Assembly (NCBI GenBank): GCA_019916065.1
Contig: CM034236.1
Span: 18,304,805 to 18,368,804 of the forward strand
DNA length: 64,000 bases
Reading direction: 5' to 3'
Source of the DNA: Vitellaria paradoxa
Lineage: Eukaryota > Streptophyta > Magnoliopsida > Ericales > Sapotaceae
In this document: positions 24,301 to 39,300 of the stretch, piece after piece
Layout: the number at the start of each line of letters is the position of its first letter
Numbering within the stretch: the stretch's first letter is position 1
The notes under the pieces: model-generated
Told to the model about the DNA's origin: nothing
Seen by the model: the letters and a program-made list of their open reading frames with translations, nothing else
The model's database searches: none
Program-made: the position numbers and the translations under genes

Positions 24301-27300
24301 TACAAAGTAGCCAACAATATGCCCTTCAATCTATATAAAGGTGCCTGGGTTCCTTCAAATGCTCTATTCTGATCTCTCCAAATCAACCAAGTTATGAAAA
24401 AATGTGGCACTCTCTAAGACCTTTTATTTTCACCTTTTAACCATTTCACCATGTCTTAAACATTTGCTTCACCGTCTTTGTAAAAACAATCTATTTCAAC
24501 ACATGAGAGTCTCAGGGCCTGTTTGGTTGGCCAAATTTTGGCCAAAAAGTACAATAAAAATAGAAATATGTGACATAAAGATGATAGGTGTTAAAATTTT
24601 ATTGGAAGAAAGTACAAAAAGTAGTTAAAATTTGGTAACTTTTGATAAAATTTGGTAGGCCAAACAGGCCCTCAATCTCCATAGATCCTTGGACCATAAA
24701 CAATGAACAACAACGTGATCAATGGACTCCCTGTCCCTCTTGCACAAACAACACCAATTAACAATTATCTTCTTTCTCAATCTAAGATTATCAATAGTAA
24801 GAGTTTACTACAAATCAAACACTATACAAATGAAACAACCTTTGGTGGAGCACTGTTTTGAGTCTAGGTTTGCCTACACATTACTTAGTTGCCTCATGTC
24901 CACCACGTTGAACCTGGATTCGCTCCTCTAATCTTCATCCTAGTGTGGTTTTTGGCCGGTTGAGCTTCCAGTGAGCACATTAAGCCTAGTTTTCTGCAAT
25001 GCTTTAGTTCTTGACTCCAAACTTTGATCATGTCTCATTTTCCATGCTCAAACGCTATCTGGATTTGTTCCTTCCATTCTTTCCAGCTTCAGGTCAAGAT
25101 AACCATTTTGGGAAAATCCTAGAGCTAGTCATTCGTAATACAATGGTGAGGAATTTCTAGCATGAGTTGGTTCTTGGCTGTTTCAAGGGAATTGGGTCCT
25201 CCACTTGTAGCCATGGGAGTGCTGTGGTTAAGTGGGTTTGTTATGGAGATTAACATTATTCGGTTTCAGATTTGGAATGGCAGATCTATCATCCAGTATT
25301 CTCCTTTTACTTGCATGGGCCATGACAACATGGCGTTTCAGAGTGGTTCATCCATGACTGTTATAAGGTTAGATGAGTTCTTTTGGGTGGCAGCTTGTTG
25401 CTTTATTGCAAGTCGAAGAAAGTTCTTTAGCCCTCCTACGGTCCTACCGAACATCAACACATAGCCACGCTTTCAGCATTTTCAGCAAGTTTCCTGACTT
25501 GTTTTTCTCCCTTGGCGCACAAGCTCAAATTGCGCCGAAGTTGGTTGAGTTGAGGAGGTAGTTGGCTGGAGTGATTGCTAGAACGCATGGATACTCAGAT
25601 TGGGCTGGTTCAGTGCTAAGATGCACTTCCTTATTGGCTGCCATTTTATTCTTAATTGTTGTTGGCAACCAAGATCTCAGATAAGTATTTGGGCTTTATT
25701 TTTATACATATGTGCTTTCATTAGTTGGTTAACTAAGGATTGGGCTGTGGGTTTATTGCCTTTATTTGGGCTGCCTAATAGTTGGTTTTTGTAGCCTAAC
25801 CACTTGGGATGTAAATGTCTTATTTTTAGTGGGAAGTGTGGTGTGTTACACTCTCCATGACCTGGGTCTCCCCTTTGGGAAAGTGTCTTGACCATATTTT
25901 GTAACAAAAACCAGCTTAGCTTACCCCCCCAAACCAAAAAAAAAAAAAGAAAACAAAACTTCGGTGGAACACCAAACCTCCAAATATTGTTTCCATAGAA
26001 AATCTACCTCCTTAACTCCAATTAAGGCATTGTAGTAAGACTTTGACTGCAAAACCCCCTGATTTGGATAACTTACCTCACTTCATCTTCACCTTCTTCT
26101 ACCTTTGACTTGTAACAATTGCAATCATTAATCAAAACTTTCAATCTCTCAATCAAATAGATTTCTAAGCAGATTTTAGCTCAAAACAACGTTCCCTGCA
26201 ACCAAGGGAAAGTGATCACAAGTCTCCTCATTTACAGTCAAATCAAAGATATCAGAAAACAAAACCTGTAATCTCCTTCCATCCACCCAAGGATGACTTC
26301 GAAATTTCACCCTAATGCCTCTTCTGACCTGTAAGGATGGGTACTTCATAAAATCTCTCCATCTACTTCAAATTCCCTCCCACTAACTCAAACATGAGGG
26401 GCATAGCTAGTAGGAGACTATTCACCCTATTGAACCCCAAACTTGAAGAGATGACTTTTTTCCAATATCCATCTCTCTCACACACTTCGAAAAGATGATT
26501 GTTCTCCAATATCCATCTCTCCCACACACATAACACTAAAGCCACTTACCAATAACGCATCATCCAATCTCTGAATGCCGATTCAACCATCTTTAATGGG
26601 TAAGCACAACAAGCTATACTCAACTTTATGATACTTGCATTAATGATATTGAAAATATGTACTATTTTTATTTCTTCTATTGTTAGCCACCATCTCACCT
26701 AAAAAGCTTAAATTATTGAGGAGAGGGCAATTTTATTATTTATATTGACTTCTTTTCTCTTAACAACCTTTATGCAGTTTTCATTGTAAAATGATTATTG
26801 CAGAGCACAGTACTAGCATCAGCAATTAACACAAGAAAACAATTACTTATTTTCCATTGTTATCTGGCCAACCCCATTTATGTCTGAGTTCCATCATAAT
26901 AGTTAAATGGACTAGTTCTAACCAAGTTTTTCTTTTTGTTTTGAACATATTTAGGCCCCGTTTGGTTGTTTTTGTTTACTATTTTTCTGATATGTTTATC
27001 AATTTTTAAAAGCTAGCAAAACAAAAGGTGTTTGGTAATCTATTTTTATTTTTTTTATTTTTTTGGTTGCAAAAAAATAAAAGATAAAAATTTATGCCCA
27101 AAATGTAAACAAGAAAATCATGTTTTCACTCTTTTTTTTTTTCCATAAACATTTTGTCAATTGTTTTTGCAACATATTAAAATGATTTATTTTATTGAAT
27201 TAAAAGTATTCTAAAAATAATATATTAAAATAATAATTTATGATTAAAATGATTTATTTTATTAAATTAAAATAATTTATTATATTAAAATTAAAATTAA

Positions 27301-30300
27301 CTATTATTAAAATAATAAATTAATATTAAGTTATTTATTTTATTAAATTAAAATTATTTACAATAAATAACAATTACCTATTAAAATGAATTATTTTATT
27401 CAATTAAATTATTTTTACTAATAAAATAATAATTTATTATTAAATTATGCTCTTTATTAATATACTTTATAAAAATTAATTATTATTAAATAATAAATAT
27501 TTTATAAAAATCAATTAATTAATTAAATTAAATACAACTAATTAGATTAATATAAAATATATTTTATTAGATTAAATTAATTTTATAAAAAATAATTACT
27601 TTATTAAGATAAAGTTAATTATAGCAATTCCATAAGTGTTTTCACTTCTTATTTCAGAGGAAGAAAACAAGAACTAAAAATAAAAAAGTAGAGAACAAAA
27701 CTGTTAAACATATAAATATATATATATATATTACCAAAAGAGCCCTAGCTTTCTTCAAAAAATGCATGCAAAGTAAAGAACACAATATTTTGAATGAAGA
27801 ATAACATATTTGAATAACAAAATCACAAAGGGATACCTTTGAAAAAAGAAATAGTTGCAGGGGTGACTGTACTGACCCTTGGATCTGGAGGATCATCGCT
27901 CTTGATGCAATCTTTCCTCCCCAAAGCAGGATTGCTATCAATGATGGCAACAGTCAAGTGTTTGGTAAGCGGCATGGCAGCTGCAATTCAATGGATTTGC
28001 ATATTTTAATGAAACTAATCGCTACATGCTATATTCTTTCTGTAAATAATTAATTCTCATATGCTACATGTAAAAGGTTAACTTTCTAGAATTGTAAATT
28101 TAAAACAGCATGAAATGTTTGAAAACATTCTCCTGTTGCAGAGTCCACGGTTTTGTCAGCGGCATGCCAACTGCAATTTAATGGATTTGCATATTTTAAT
28201 GAAACCAACCGGAACATGCTACATTCTTTCTATAAATATTAATTGGCATATGCTACACAAAAAAGGCTAATTTTCTAGACTGGCAAATTTAAAACGACAT
28301 GAAATGTTTGAAAGCACTCATATTGCTCCATGATAAATTACTCTAAAGTCTATAACTGGGGAATCAAAAGTGATGTGAAACCGTGGGACCGGGACCCTCA
28401 CTTGAACAAGACAAACATCGAACACAAACAGTAGGACAGGCCAATAGATAAAATACCCCACTAGAAAGTGATGTAGAACGACAGAGTAAAGCAAAGAGAG
28501 AGCAATCGAGAGAGAAGAAGAAGTTTAGAAGAGAGGGAAGAAAGAAGAGGGAAGGGAGAACAAGCCACGGAGGCTTCAATAACTCAATTTTTCATATTCA
28601 TCAATCTGTCTAACCCTAATCATGTTAACCTTTAAATAGACTAATACATCCTTAAAATTGCTAAAAATAAAACAAAACCAAATATTCTAACAAATCCTAC
28701 TTAAAATAAATCTAAATAAAATCTTCCCTAAAACAAAATAAATTTGTAATAAAATAAAGTAAAATCCTAATATAAAATATAATCTTAATAAAATAAAATC
28801 CTAATAATAATTATTTCATATTTGGGGGGGGGGGTTTCTCATCATTCTCCACCCCTTAGAAAAACTTAACTCCATCGAGTTGAAAATTTAAGTTCTCCTT
28901 TAATCGCCAGGCCATGAATAAAGCAGATATTCAAGCCGTTCCCAACGTTCATAGATGCACGTCAAGGGTGATAAAAATATAGTGTCTACACCAAGTTTCT
29001 CAAAATAGAAGTACCACGATTCAAAAAATAGAACTTGTAGATACTGGAAGAAGATAAAAAATAGACCAACTTGTGAGAAAGGTTTAGGTGTAGGAAAGAC
29101 AAAATCCACAGAAGCACCATAGATTTTAGGCATACTCTTCAACCTGATAGTACTAACAGAGACCTTAGTAATATCACTGAAAATTTTTGCCTCATCATGA
29201 GAAATGACTTAAGTAATAGCAATAAGTTTGGTAGTCGTAACAATTTCATCAAGTGGCTTGCCCACAATTTGGTCATCATTCTCATCATCTGAAAAATAAA
29301 AGTCGTCAGGATTAGGCTCATAAATTAACTCTCAAGATTAGACTCATAAATCAACTCTCTAATTTGATTATCATTAGGCTCTCTCTTCACTTCAAAGTGG
29401 TCATCATTAGATTCTCTGTTTGGTTCATCAATGACTTTTGAAATATCAGTAAAGGCATAAATTAGAGGAGCTGAAACTGTATTCGACTTTAAATTCGATA
29501 TTTGATTAGAACAGAGGTGAATAGAGTTGCTCGGCCAATAGCATTCCTCCAATGTGTCTAACATCGCATTCAGTCCTTGAATGGCTTTAGTGAGAACTGT
29601 TATTTGAGTTGCATTTGGTTATCATTTGAATAAGTAGCCGACAATATACTGACAACTTTAAATCTGCAAAAATGAACCACGAGGTGCCCTGGAGCCCATT
29701 GGAATTCGCCAAAGCCTCACCGGAGCACTGGTCAAGTCGCTAGAACTCGCCGATTCCAGTGGTGCGGTACACTGGAGCTGAGTATCACTGGAAATGTACG
29801 AAAGTACACTCGAAGGGTTTGAGAACACGTAGGGCGCATACAGCGACAGCTGCAGCTGCGGCTATGGCTAGGATTTGAGATGAACAATAAATTTTCGTTG
29901 ATTATGGATCTATTTGCTCTTATACTAAAGTTGATGTAAGACGATAGAAAGTAAAGCAACAAGGGAGAAATCGAGAGAGAAGTTTAGGAGAGAGGGAAGA
30001 AAGAAGAAGAGGGGGAGGAAGAACACGTCATGGATGCTTCAATAACTTAATTTTTCATATTTATCAATCTGTCTAACCCTAATTATCTTAAGCCTTTAAA
30101 TAGGTTCATACATCCTCAAGATTACAAAAAAAAAAAAAGCAAAATCAAATATTCTAACAAAGCCTACTTAAAATAAATCTAAATAAAATCTTCCCTAAAA
30201 TAAAATAAATCTTTAATAAAATAAAGTAAAATTGTAATATAAAATATAATAATATAAAATCTAATCTTAATAAAATAAAATCCTAATAATAATTATTTCA

Positions 30301-33300
30301 TATATATATATATATATATATTTGGTTTCCGCATCAGAAAGGATGAGAGATTTTCAACCCATTTAAATAAATATGCATCCAGGGAGTAAATGCCAACACT
30401 AAGCAGCACTGAACTTTAATATTTCAAGAATTCTTAAAAAAGAATTCTGATAAAGGAGAATATGGCCTTTTAATCCCAGTACACATGAGAAACTCAACCA
30501 AGCATGCTATAGCCTCAAACAATGGACCACTTTTCCTTCAAAGGAGAACTTCTTGTCCTCCTTTCAACTACAAGATTGCAAGCATAAGGACCTTACCTAT
30601 CGCACCTCCCCAACTACCCCCAAACTCCGGGTCCTTTCTTATTGTTAAATACCTAGCATACCAATCAAGATATAATGTACCGAATAATAATGAAGCGCGG
30701 GTAGAGACCTCGTAAAATGTGAGTTGAGAAAAAAGAGAGATAAGGACAGATTAATTTTCTCCCCTTTCCATACAATTATATTTATAATCATTGGGTTATA
30801 AGCTAAAAAGAAACAAGATAATCTCAGGCCAAAAATAAAGCCTATCAATATTCTCCTAACATAATGACAATATTTTGAATATTCTAACACTACTCCACAA
30901 GCTAAAGCATATAGATCAAATATGCCCAGCTTGGTAGATAGCTCTTGAAAGGAAGGACAAGCCAAAAACTAAGTGAGAATGTCACCCAATTAGAAATCTA
31001 AGCATACAAACAGAGTAAAGAGATCATGTTTCAATAAAAAAAAAAATCTTAAATACAATAACATTTTAGCTAGATATGCTTGGTCGTTCATAAAAAAACT
31101 AGATTATTGACAATAAAGATTGCAAACGGGTTATCACAGTACATAGGCATGGGGTTAGAACATTGAGACCAAAGTCAAGAAGTATTAGAGTGAACCCAAA
31201 GTATCTTAGAAGCAGTATAAGCCATAGCATGATACTCAACCTCGACAATAGAGCGAACAACAACCGTTTGCTTCTTACTACATCACAAGATTTCCTCCAA
31301 CAAAAGCAATATTCAAAAGTAGACCTCTAATTTGATCGACTGTTATCCACAGACATTTAGTGTTGGAAGGCCAATAAACAAACCCCATCCAAGTGAACCC
31401 TTCAGATACCTCAGAATACAACACATAGCTTCAAAATGAGATTAGCGAGGAACATACATGAATTGATTCACTACACTCACTGCATATGTAATATCTAGTC
31501 TAGTTACAGTAAGATAAATGAGCTTACAAACAAAGACAGTTGTATCAACTATATTAGTGAAAACATCACTAGTCACAAAATCATAGAGTATTGAAAAATC
31601 CATAGGAGTAGCTGTTGGTCGAGAACCAAGAAGGCAATCTTAAACAATAGATCAAGAGTACATTTTTGCCAGGAAAGAGAGATGTACTAAGAAGAACAAG
31701 CAATTTCAATCTCTACAAAATAAAGTAGAGCTCCAAGATCCTCGGTATAAAACTTCTGACCTAAATATGCTTTCAAAACTACTTTGTCAATAGAATTATC
31801 ACCACAAATAATGATCTCATCTGCATAAATAATTAGGATGATGATACCAATAGAAGAGTGATGTGTAAACACTGAATAATTAGAAGTAGAATGCTGAAAA
31901 CCATAATTAAAAGGAACTGTACTAAATTGATCAAATCAGGCACATAAAGACTGCTTAATACCATACAAGACTCGACGTAGACATCAAACAATATGGTCGT
32001 TGTGAGAAACAACATATCCAAGTAGTCGGTCCATAAATATCTCCTCCTAGAGTTCTTCCTGCAAGAAGGCATTCTTAATGTCAAGCTGAAACAAGGGTTA
32101 GGCTCGACTCACAACCATTGCAAGGACATATGAACTAAGTTAAGGCGCGCAACAGGTGAAAATGTCTACAAATAATCAACCCTATATGTCTGAGTAAAGC
32201 ACTTAACGATCAAGCAACTCTTAAGACACTTAACTGATCCATAACGGACATAATTCATTGCGTATATCTAGCAATAACCAATCGTCTTCTTTCTTGAAGG
32301 TAGAGAAGTAAGTTTCCATGTCTAATTCGGATCCAATGCTTGTATCTCTTCATCCATTTCCTCCTTCCAACTTGGTGATAATATTGCCTACTTATAAGAT
32401 GTGGGACAGAAATAGAAGACAATTCACAAAGGAATGAAGTGAAGGTAACGTACGATGAAAAGAGACAAACTTAGCAGTAGGATGTTGTGTACAAGTATGT
32501 TTACCTCGTCATAGGAAAATGGGAAGGTCGCTCAAGCTCGAGAGATTTAGTGGCAAAAGGCTTAAGGTGCTCAGAGGCAGTAATAGCAGGTGTCTCAAGT
32601 ATCATAGGATCCTTAAGTGCATAGGTGATTGGAGTAGGACAAGTATAGCTATCAAACCTGTTAGGGAGAACCATGAATACAGAGTATAGGATCAACAAAA
32701 GAGACTAAGATGACTACTAAAATAACTCCCTCGAGAGGGAGAAGACAACTCCCCATGAGAAGCAAAATAGGGTGTAGACTCAAATATGGTAATATCAGCA
32801 CTAACAAAAACATGTCGAGAAGGAGGATGATATAAAAGATAAGCCTTCTAAGTACAAGAATAACTAAGAAAGATGCACCGATGTGTATGAGAGGAAAGTT
32901 TGTCCAAATTTTGATCAAGGTTATTAACAAACACAACCCAACCAAAAGTATAAGGGGTGGGGAGAAAGGAGCAGCGGAAGGATAGAAAAGTGAAAAAGAG
33001 GACTGATTACCAACAGTGACAAAGGGAACGTATTTAATGAGATAGCAAGCCAATTAAGACAGGACCACCCCGAAATTGCTTTGGAAATACCTATGCGCAA
33101 CCTGTGGCAACATCCAATAAATGGCAATAAACTTACGCTCCGTTACACCGGTCTATTGAGATGTATGAATAGGTGGTTTGATGAAGGATGCCTCACTTGA
33201 TACAAATTGGTCCATATTAGACTTGGTGTATTCTAATATATTACCAGACCAAAGAATTTTGATGTGTTTTTCAAATTGAGTAAGAATTTTCCAATATAAA

Positions 33301-36300
33301 AATGTAAGACAATAGTAGGCAACTGAGAACGATTTTTAATAAAAATAACCAACTCATACGGAGTAATCATCAACAAAATGACTAAGTACAAATATCCATT
33401 AAAGTAGACACTCTTGAAGAACCCCATATGTTTGCATGGACTAAATCAAATAGTTCAAACTCCAGAATATTACTCCTACTAGTAAAAGAACTTAGTGATA
33501 CTTACCAAGCTAACAAGCCTAACATTCAAGACTCAAAATAGACGCTAGACTAGGATCTGGTAGCTTGAGTTAAGGACGGGTGACCCAAGCGACAACATAA
33601 CTGAAAAGGAGAAACAAGATGCACTAAAAATTAAATGAGAAGTAAAAGCAAAGTAGGTTGGATCAATGTAGTAAAAGCCATCTTGCTCTCATCCCAAACC
33701 AATTATTCTCTGCATCCTGAGATCTTGAAAAACACAAGAGAAAGGAGAAAAGGCCATAGAAGAGTTCAAATGTTTGGTTAATTGGCTAACAGCCAATAAA
33801 TTAAAAGAAAATTTAAGAATATAAAGACTTGAGGGGAAGGATAAAGAGGAAAATGACCTAAGATGTCCTTTATTAGTCATAGACCGGGAGGACCCATCAG
33901 CCAAGGTTAGAAGATGAGTGGTAGTGAACAAATCAAAGAACAAGTGTTACCCTGAATATGTTGAGAGCTCTGCATTTTGATGCTAATGCTAGCAAAACAA
34001 TCCAGTATCAATGGTAGCCTAGTGACCAACCCTGGGTATAGTGTGATCACTACAACAGACCCCATCATATACGAGAAACATGCTAGAAAATTCGTGGTAA
34101 ACCAGCATATTAGAAAAGTAACAAACAAGGAGACAAACCCAACAGGGCATATCCTTCAGCAAATGAAGCAGCGAGGAGTCCCATCTCTACAAAGCAGATG
34201 AATCAACTTCTTACACTGCTGAAAACCGATTCATCATCTAATACGCCTAGTGTTTCTTTCGCTCATATAGGTAGTAATCCTCATGCTCTGTCATGTTCCT
34301 TCAACTTAGTGCCATGGATCATAGATTCGAGTGCTTCTGATCATATGACTAGTTTCTCAAATCTTTTTCACACATATTCACCTTGTTTTGGTAATGAAAA
34401 AATTCGAATTGTAGGTGATAGTTTCTCACCAATAGCAAGAAAAGGTCTCATAAAACTCTCATCAAATATTGTTCTAAAATATGTTCTCCATATTCCTAAA
34501 CTTACTTGCAATCCTTTGCCTGTGAGTCAACTATCTAAAGATTCTAACTACCTTGTTATATTTTTTAATTCTTACTGCCTATTCCAAGACCAAAGCTCAG
34601 GAAAGACGATTGGCAGTGCTACTACTGCTTTGATGACCACCTCTACAGTAACAACAAGGCTCACAACTTCTATGGTTTGAGTTCAATGACAATTCATGAC
34701 CAAATCATGCTTTGGAATCTTATACTAGGACATCCTAGTTTTCCATATGTTAAGAATTTGTTTCCTACTTTATGTAAGAACTTGGATTGTTCATCTCAAA
34801 GTGAAAGTTGTGTTTTAACAAAAAGTAATCGTAGTACTTATATCTCAAAATCCTATTGTGCATGAAAACCTTTCTATTTGATTCATAGTGATGTCTAGGG
34901 TCCCTCAAAAATTACAACTTTATCTAGAAAACGATGGTTTATCACTTTTATTGATGATCACACACAGTTGTGGTGGGTATATTTGATGCGTAAAAAATCT
35001 AATGTGGAGAAATTATTTAAAGAGATTTACACCATGATTGAAGATCAGTTTCAAACAAAACTCGGTATCCTTTGCACCGATAATGGAACTAAATATTTTA
35101 ATGAATGCTTAGGCACCTTTTTGAAAGAATAGGGTATTTAGCATCAATCTACATGTCATGACACCCCTAAACAAAATGAAATTGCCGAAAGAAAAAATAA
35201 AAACTTGCTTGAAGTTGTTAGTGCAATCATGTTTTCTATGCATATTCCAAAGTATTTGTGGGGCAATGCTATTTTAATAGCCACCTTTTTTATTTATAGG
35301 TTGCCTACCCATCTCCTATAATACATCACCCTTGAACAACCTCAAAAGTTTTTCCCCCCCACATCTAGACTTTAAATAGATATTCCTCAAAGTTTTTGGC
35401 ACTAGAGTGTTTGCCCATCTCCCTAGCCAATTCGGTCTAAACTTGATAGAGTTGAAACATATGTTTTCAATGATTATGCACCAAATAAGAAAGGATACAA
35501 GTGTTATAACCCTGTCACGAAAAAAAAAAAAATATCCATGTTAGTATGGATGTAACATTTTTGGAAAATCAACCTTTATTCGGAAAAAATTCTCTTCAGG
35601 GGGAGACAGGACACGATGAAGACAATTTTTGGATTACTAATCCACTACCTAGCACTATTATGGATCCAACATTTCCATTGTTCCCCATTTTGTCTCCTAT
35701 ATAAGAGCAGGAAATGCCTACTCAGGATAGTGAAGATAAAGGTACAACTAGTCAACCTTTGCCAAACATGGATGGATTAGAAACAAGGGGAGAAATACCA
35801 CAATCAAATATTGAGGAGTTGGTTTATACACAGAAAGGAACAAAAAAGAAAGCCAAAGATCTGCCTACCATTCTAGCACAAGACCAATCAGAATCTCCGA
35901 GGGATGGTCACTTGGATATACCAGGTAATTCTTCAAATTCAATTCCTTCTTCTATTATGCCTTCTAATTTTAATGTTCCTATAGCCATTAGGAAAGGAAT
36001 TAGAACGTGTACCAAACACCCCATTGCCAAATATCTATCCAAAAAAAATTTTCCAATAATCATAGAGCATTTACCTCTAAGATTTCTCACTTGTGTGTTT
36101 CGAGAAACATTAAAGAAGCTCTAGATGATCCAAATTGGAAATTAACAGTTACAGAAGAGATGAATGCTCTTAAAAAAAAAAAAAAAAAAAGCTGGCACTT
36201 GGGAGAGAGTTGATTTACCAAGGGACAAAAGGACAGTAGAGTGTAAATGGATATTTATTATTAAATGTAAAGCTAACGGTAACATAGAAAGATACAAGGC

Positions 36301-39300
36301 AAAGCTTGTGGCAAAAGGTTTCACACAGACCTACGAGATAGATTACTAGGAAACCTTTGCCCCAATAGCCAAAAAAAACTTAATCCAAGTCCCATTATCT
36401 GTGGTTGTATGTTCCAACAGGCCCTTACACCAATTCGATGTAAAAAATACATTCTTAAATGGAGACTTGGAAGAAGTATTTATGAGCCTACCGCTTGGTT
36501 TTGAAGGAAAGCTTGATAAAAATAGAGTTTGTAGGCTAAATAAGTCTTTATATGGCCTCAAACAATCTCCTAGAGTATAGTTTGAACACTTAGGGATAGC
36601 TATGAAAGATCATGAGTATTGTCAAAGTCAAGCTAATCATACTATGTTCTACAAACATTCAATAGATAGGGAGCTTGTTATTATTTTACTTGTCTATGTA
36701 GACAATATTATCTTAACAGAAGATGATAGTGCTGCGTTGGTAACATTGAAGAAAAACTTGCAGATGACTTTGAGATCAAAGATTTGGATCCATTGAAGTA
36801 TTTCCTTGGTATGGAGTTTGTTAGATCTAAAGGGAACATATTTGTTAGCCAACACAAATATGTACTTGATTGTACTGTAAAACGTACAATCATAAGTTTC
36901 TAATTGGGAGTTGTTATGGGACTTTATACTAATAAATGAAAAATTTATGTATTATTCTTGATTAAGAAGTTTTAATTTGTTTTGCAGGCATGAGAGCATA
37001 AAATGGCATGAAAGCAGACAAAGAGAAGCTAAGTCATTGAGGCTATTCAGACACCTGTCCGGACAGATCTCTATTCGCACACTGGTCCCAACAACAGAAG
37101 GTTTATAGGGAATGTTGAGTAGAAAATTAACTAAGTCCCAGCACTGGTTCGGACGAATGTTCGAACAAGGGCTTGTGCCAACAAAGGTCTAAACAACAAA
37201 GGAGCCGAGTGGAAAATATTAGATCAAATATTCCAAGTATGAGGAACTGTCCAGACGCTTGTCCGAACTATGCCTTGCTCAAACCAGGGTGCTCACAACA
37301 AAGGGACAATGAGAATTGGAGAACCGAAACTATGATAAGTATATAAATCATGTCCGGACACCGCTTCGGACTAACGTGTTCGATCGTGTGTTCGCTCAAC
37401 AATGGAGTAGATGAGGGTTGAGCTGAAGGAAGAGTCTTAAGCATTGAAATTAGGTTCAGACATCCTCTGTTCAAATAGGCGTGCGAACCACAGAAGGTTA
37501 TCAAGCTTTGAGAGTGAAGAAAATTTCTAAGTCACAAAAGGTCGTCTGAAACCCTATCCAAACCGACCTGCGATCCAAAATTTTGTAATTCAGTTGTTAA
37601 TTAGAGGGGCAGTTTTGTACTTACAAACCATATTATAAATACTAGGAGAGAGATCATTTGGAGGAGTTTTTCATTACATACATTTCAGTTTTGGTTAGTT
37701 TTTTATTTTAAAGAGAATAGTAGAGAGAGAAAGTAGATCTAGAATTGTTTCTACTTGAATTTCATCTTAGATTTTCGATTCTCAATTGAATTTTCTTGTA
37801 TTTTCTGGCTGATTTCTATTTAACATGAGTTGTGATTCCAGTATGAGGGAGTAATTCTCTTCTCTTGGATTCAAAGCAAGATTTATAGATGAGTTGTATG
37901 AATTTACAAGGTATCTATGCTTCACGTTTCATTTCTTACTTCAAGGTTCAATTGATGTTTGATTTCTTTGTTGATTGAGAGTTGATATCTCAATTGAACT
38001 TTAAGTTTGTATGGCTCATGATTGATATATATGAATCTCTAATTAGAATTTTTGTGCACATCTTTGTATGTAGATTGCTAAGTTTAGAATTCATATGCAT
38101 GAATTATTGATCATGCACATTAGACGTTCGATTTGAGTTTTCAACCAAGGTTTTGTACTTAATTTCATTTGTTCCAAAGTGATCTTCATATCGAAAAATT
38201 CTTCGATCTATATTTTCTAAGTACAGATTGAGTTAGCTTAAATCCTTGGAAATCTTTATAATTCACCATAGACATGCTTTGGATCCAAGACTTTTTATTA
38301 CATTGTTTTAACCAAAAATCAAAACACATCACCATTTCAAATCAAGATCAATCTCTATAATTCATTGTGAGTATGATTTCCACTTAATATTTTCCAAAAG
38401 AATTTGTTTTACCATTTTTCTCACAAGGCTATTCATGGATACGATCCGGTACTTGCCGGTTATTGTACTTCAATTGATACCTTACACTTGGGGTTTAAGC
38501 CAATATTGAATATACATTGGATTCGAGAGCAAGCAATACTCGATTTACTTAATGAAACAAGGCTACTTGGTTGCAAAGCTGCTAAAACACCAATTAAGCC
38601 CAATGTGAAGTTAAAAACCTCCAAGGCCGAGGATGTGGTGAATAGAGAACAATTTCAAAGACTCGTTGAAAGGCTGATCTATTTGTCTCATACACGCCTA
38701 GGTATATCCTTTGTAGTGAGTATAATAAGCCAATTCATGCACTCACCTAGACCAGAATACTTTGAAGCTGTGCACAAAAATTCTAAAGTACTTGAAGAGA
38801 ACTCCTGGAAGAGGACTTTTGCACCAAAAGCATGGGCATCTATAGGTAATAGTTTGTTGATGCAGATTGGGTTGGAAGTATTACGGACAGAAGAATGATT
38901 TTCAGCTACTACACCTTTGTTGGTGGGAATCTTGTCAATTGGTGAAGCAAGAAGTAGAATGTAGTGGCTAAGAGCAGTACGAAAACAGAATTTAGATCAT
39001 TGGCTCATGGGATTTGTGAAGTAATGTAGATCAAAAGACTATTAGAAGAGTTAAAGGTCTTCAACTCCTCCCCAATGAAGGTCTATTGTGATAACAAAGC
39101 GGCAATCTCAATTGCTCACAATCTAGTTCTCCACGACAGAATCAAGCATGTGGAAGTTGACAAACATTTTAGTAAGGAAAAAATCGAGAATGGACTAACT
39201 TTAACTTGTACGCCATTTGTTCCAGCCACATATCAAATTACAGACATACTTACAAAGGGTCTGCCCAAATAAAAAAGATTCGACAGTTTGATTGGCAAGT

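Larger units (their letters stand above)
24145..26600 (-). mobile_element. L1-type LINE remnant (ORF2 C-terminal half) in COQ6 intron 4
   Basis: In minus-strand order: a post-RT region at 26560-26060 ([36 protein letters not shown]), then [17 protein letters not shown] at about 25990-25950. The zf-RVT part follows at 24805-24160 ([60 protein letters not shown]). Two later insertions split it: a MITE at 24515-24671 and ~1.15 kb of unidentified sequence at about 24806-25950. Frames are broken, so it is dead. Confidence 0.72.
28469..30300 (-). mobile_element. Non-autonomous LTR retrotransposon in COQ6 intron 3
   Basis: Two direct ~350-370-bp LTRs (28469-28818 and 29932-30300), each starting TGAAATAATTATTATTAGG on the minus strand and ending near ACATCA. 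After the 5' LTR comes TTTAGTATAAGAGCA, a degenerate match to the initiator-Met primer site TGGTATCAGAGC. Before the 3' LTR is a purine-rich AAGGGGTGGAGAATGATGAG. The ~1.1-kb interior has no pol; partly open frames (29325-29564) are not recognisable. Structure fits a LARD-like or internally deleted element. Confidence 0.78.

Noticed and set aside
25162..25794. Open plus-strand frames of 60-100 codons
   Set aside because: No recognisable domain, inside an insertion in a LINE; kept only as an unidentified insertion.
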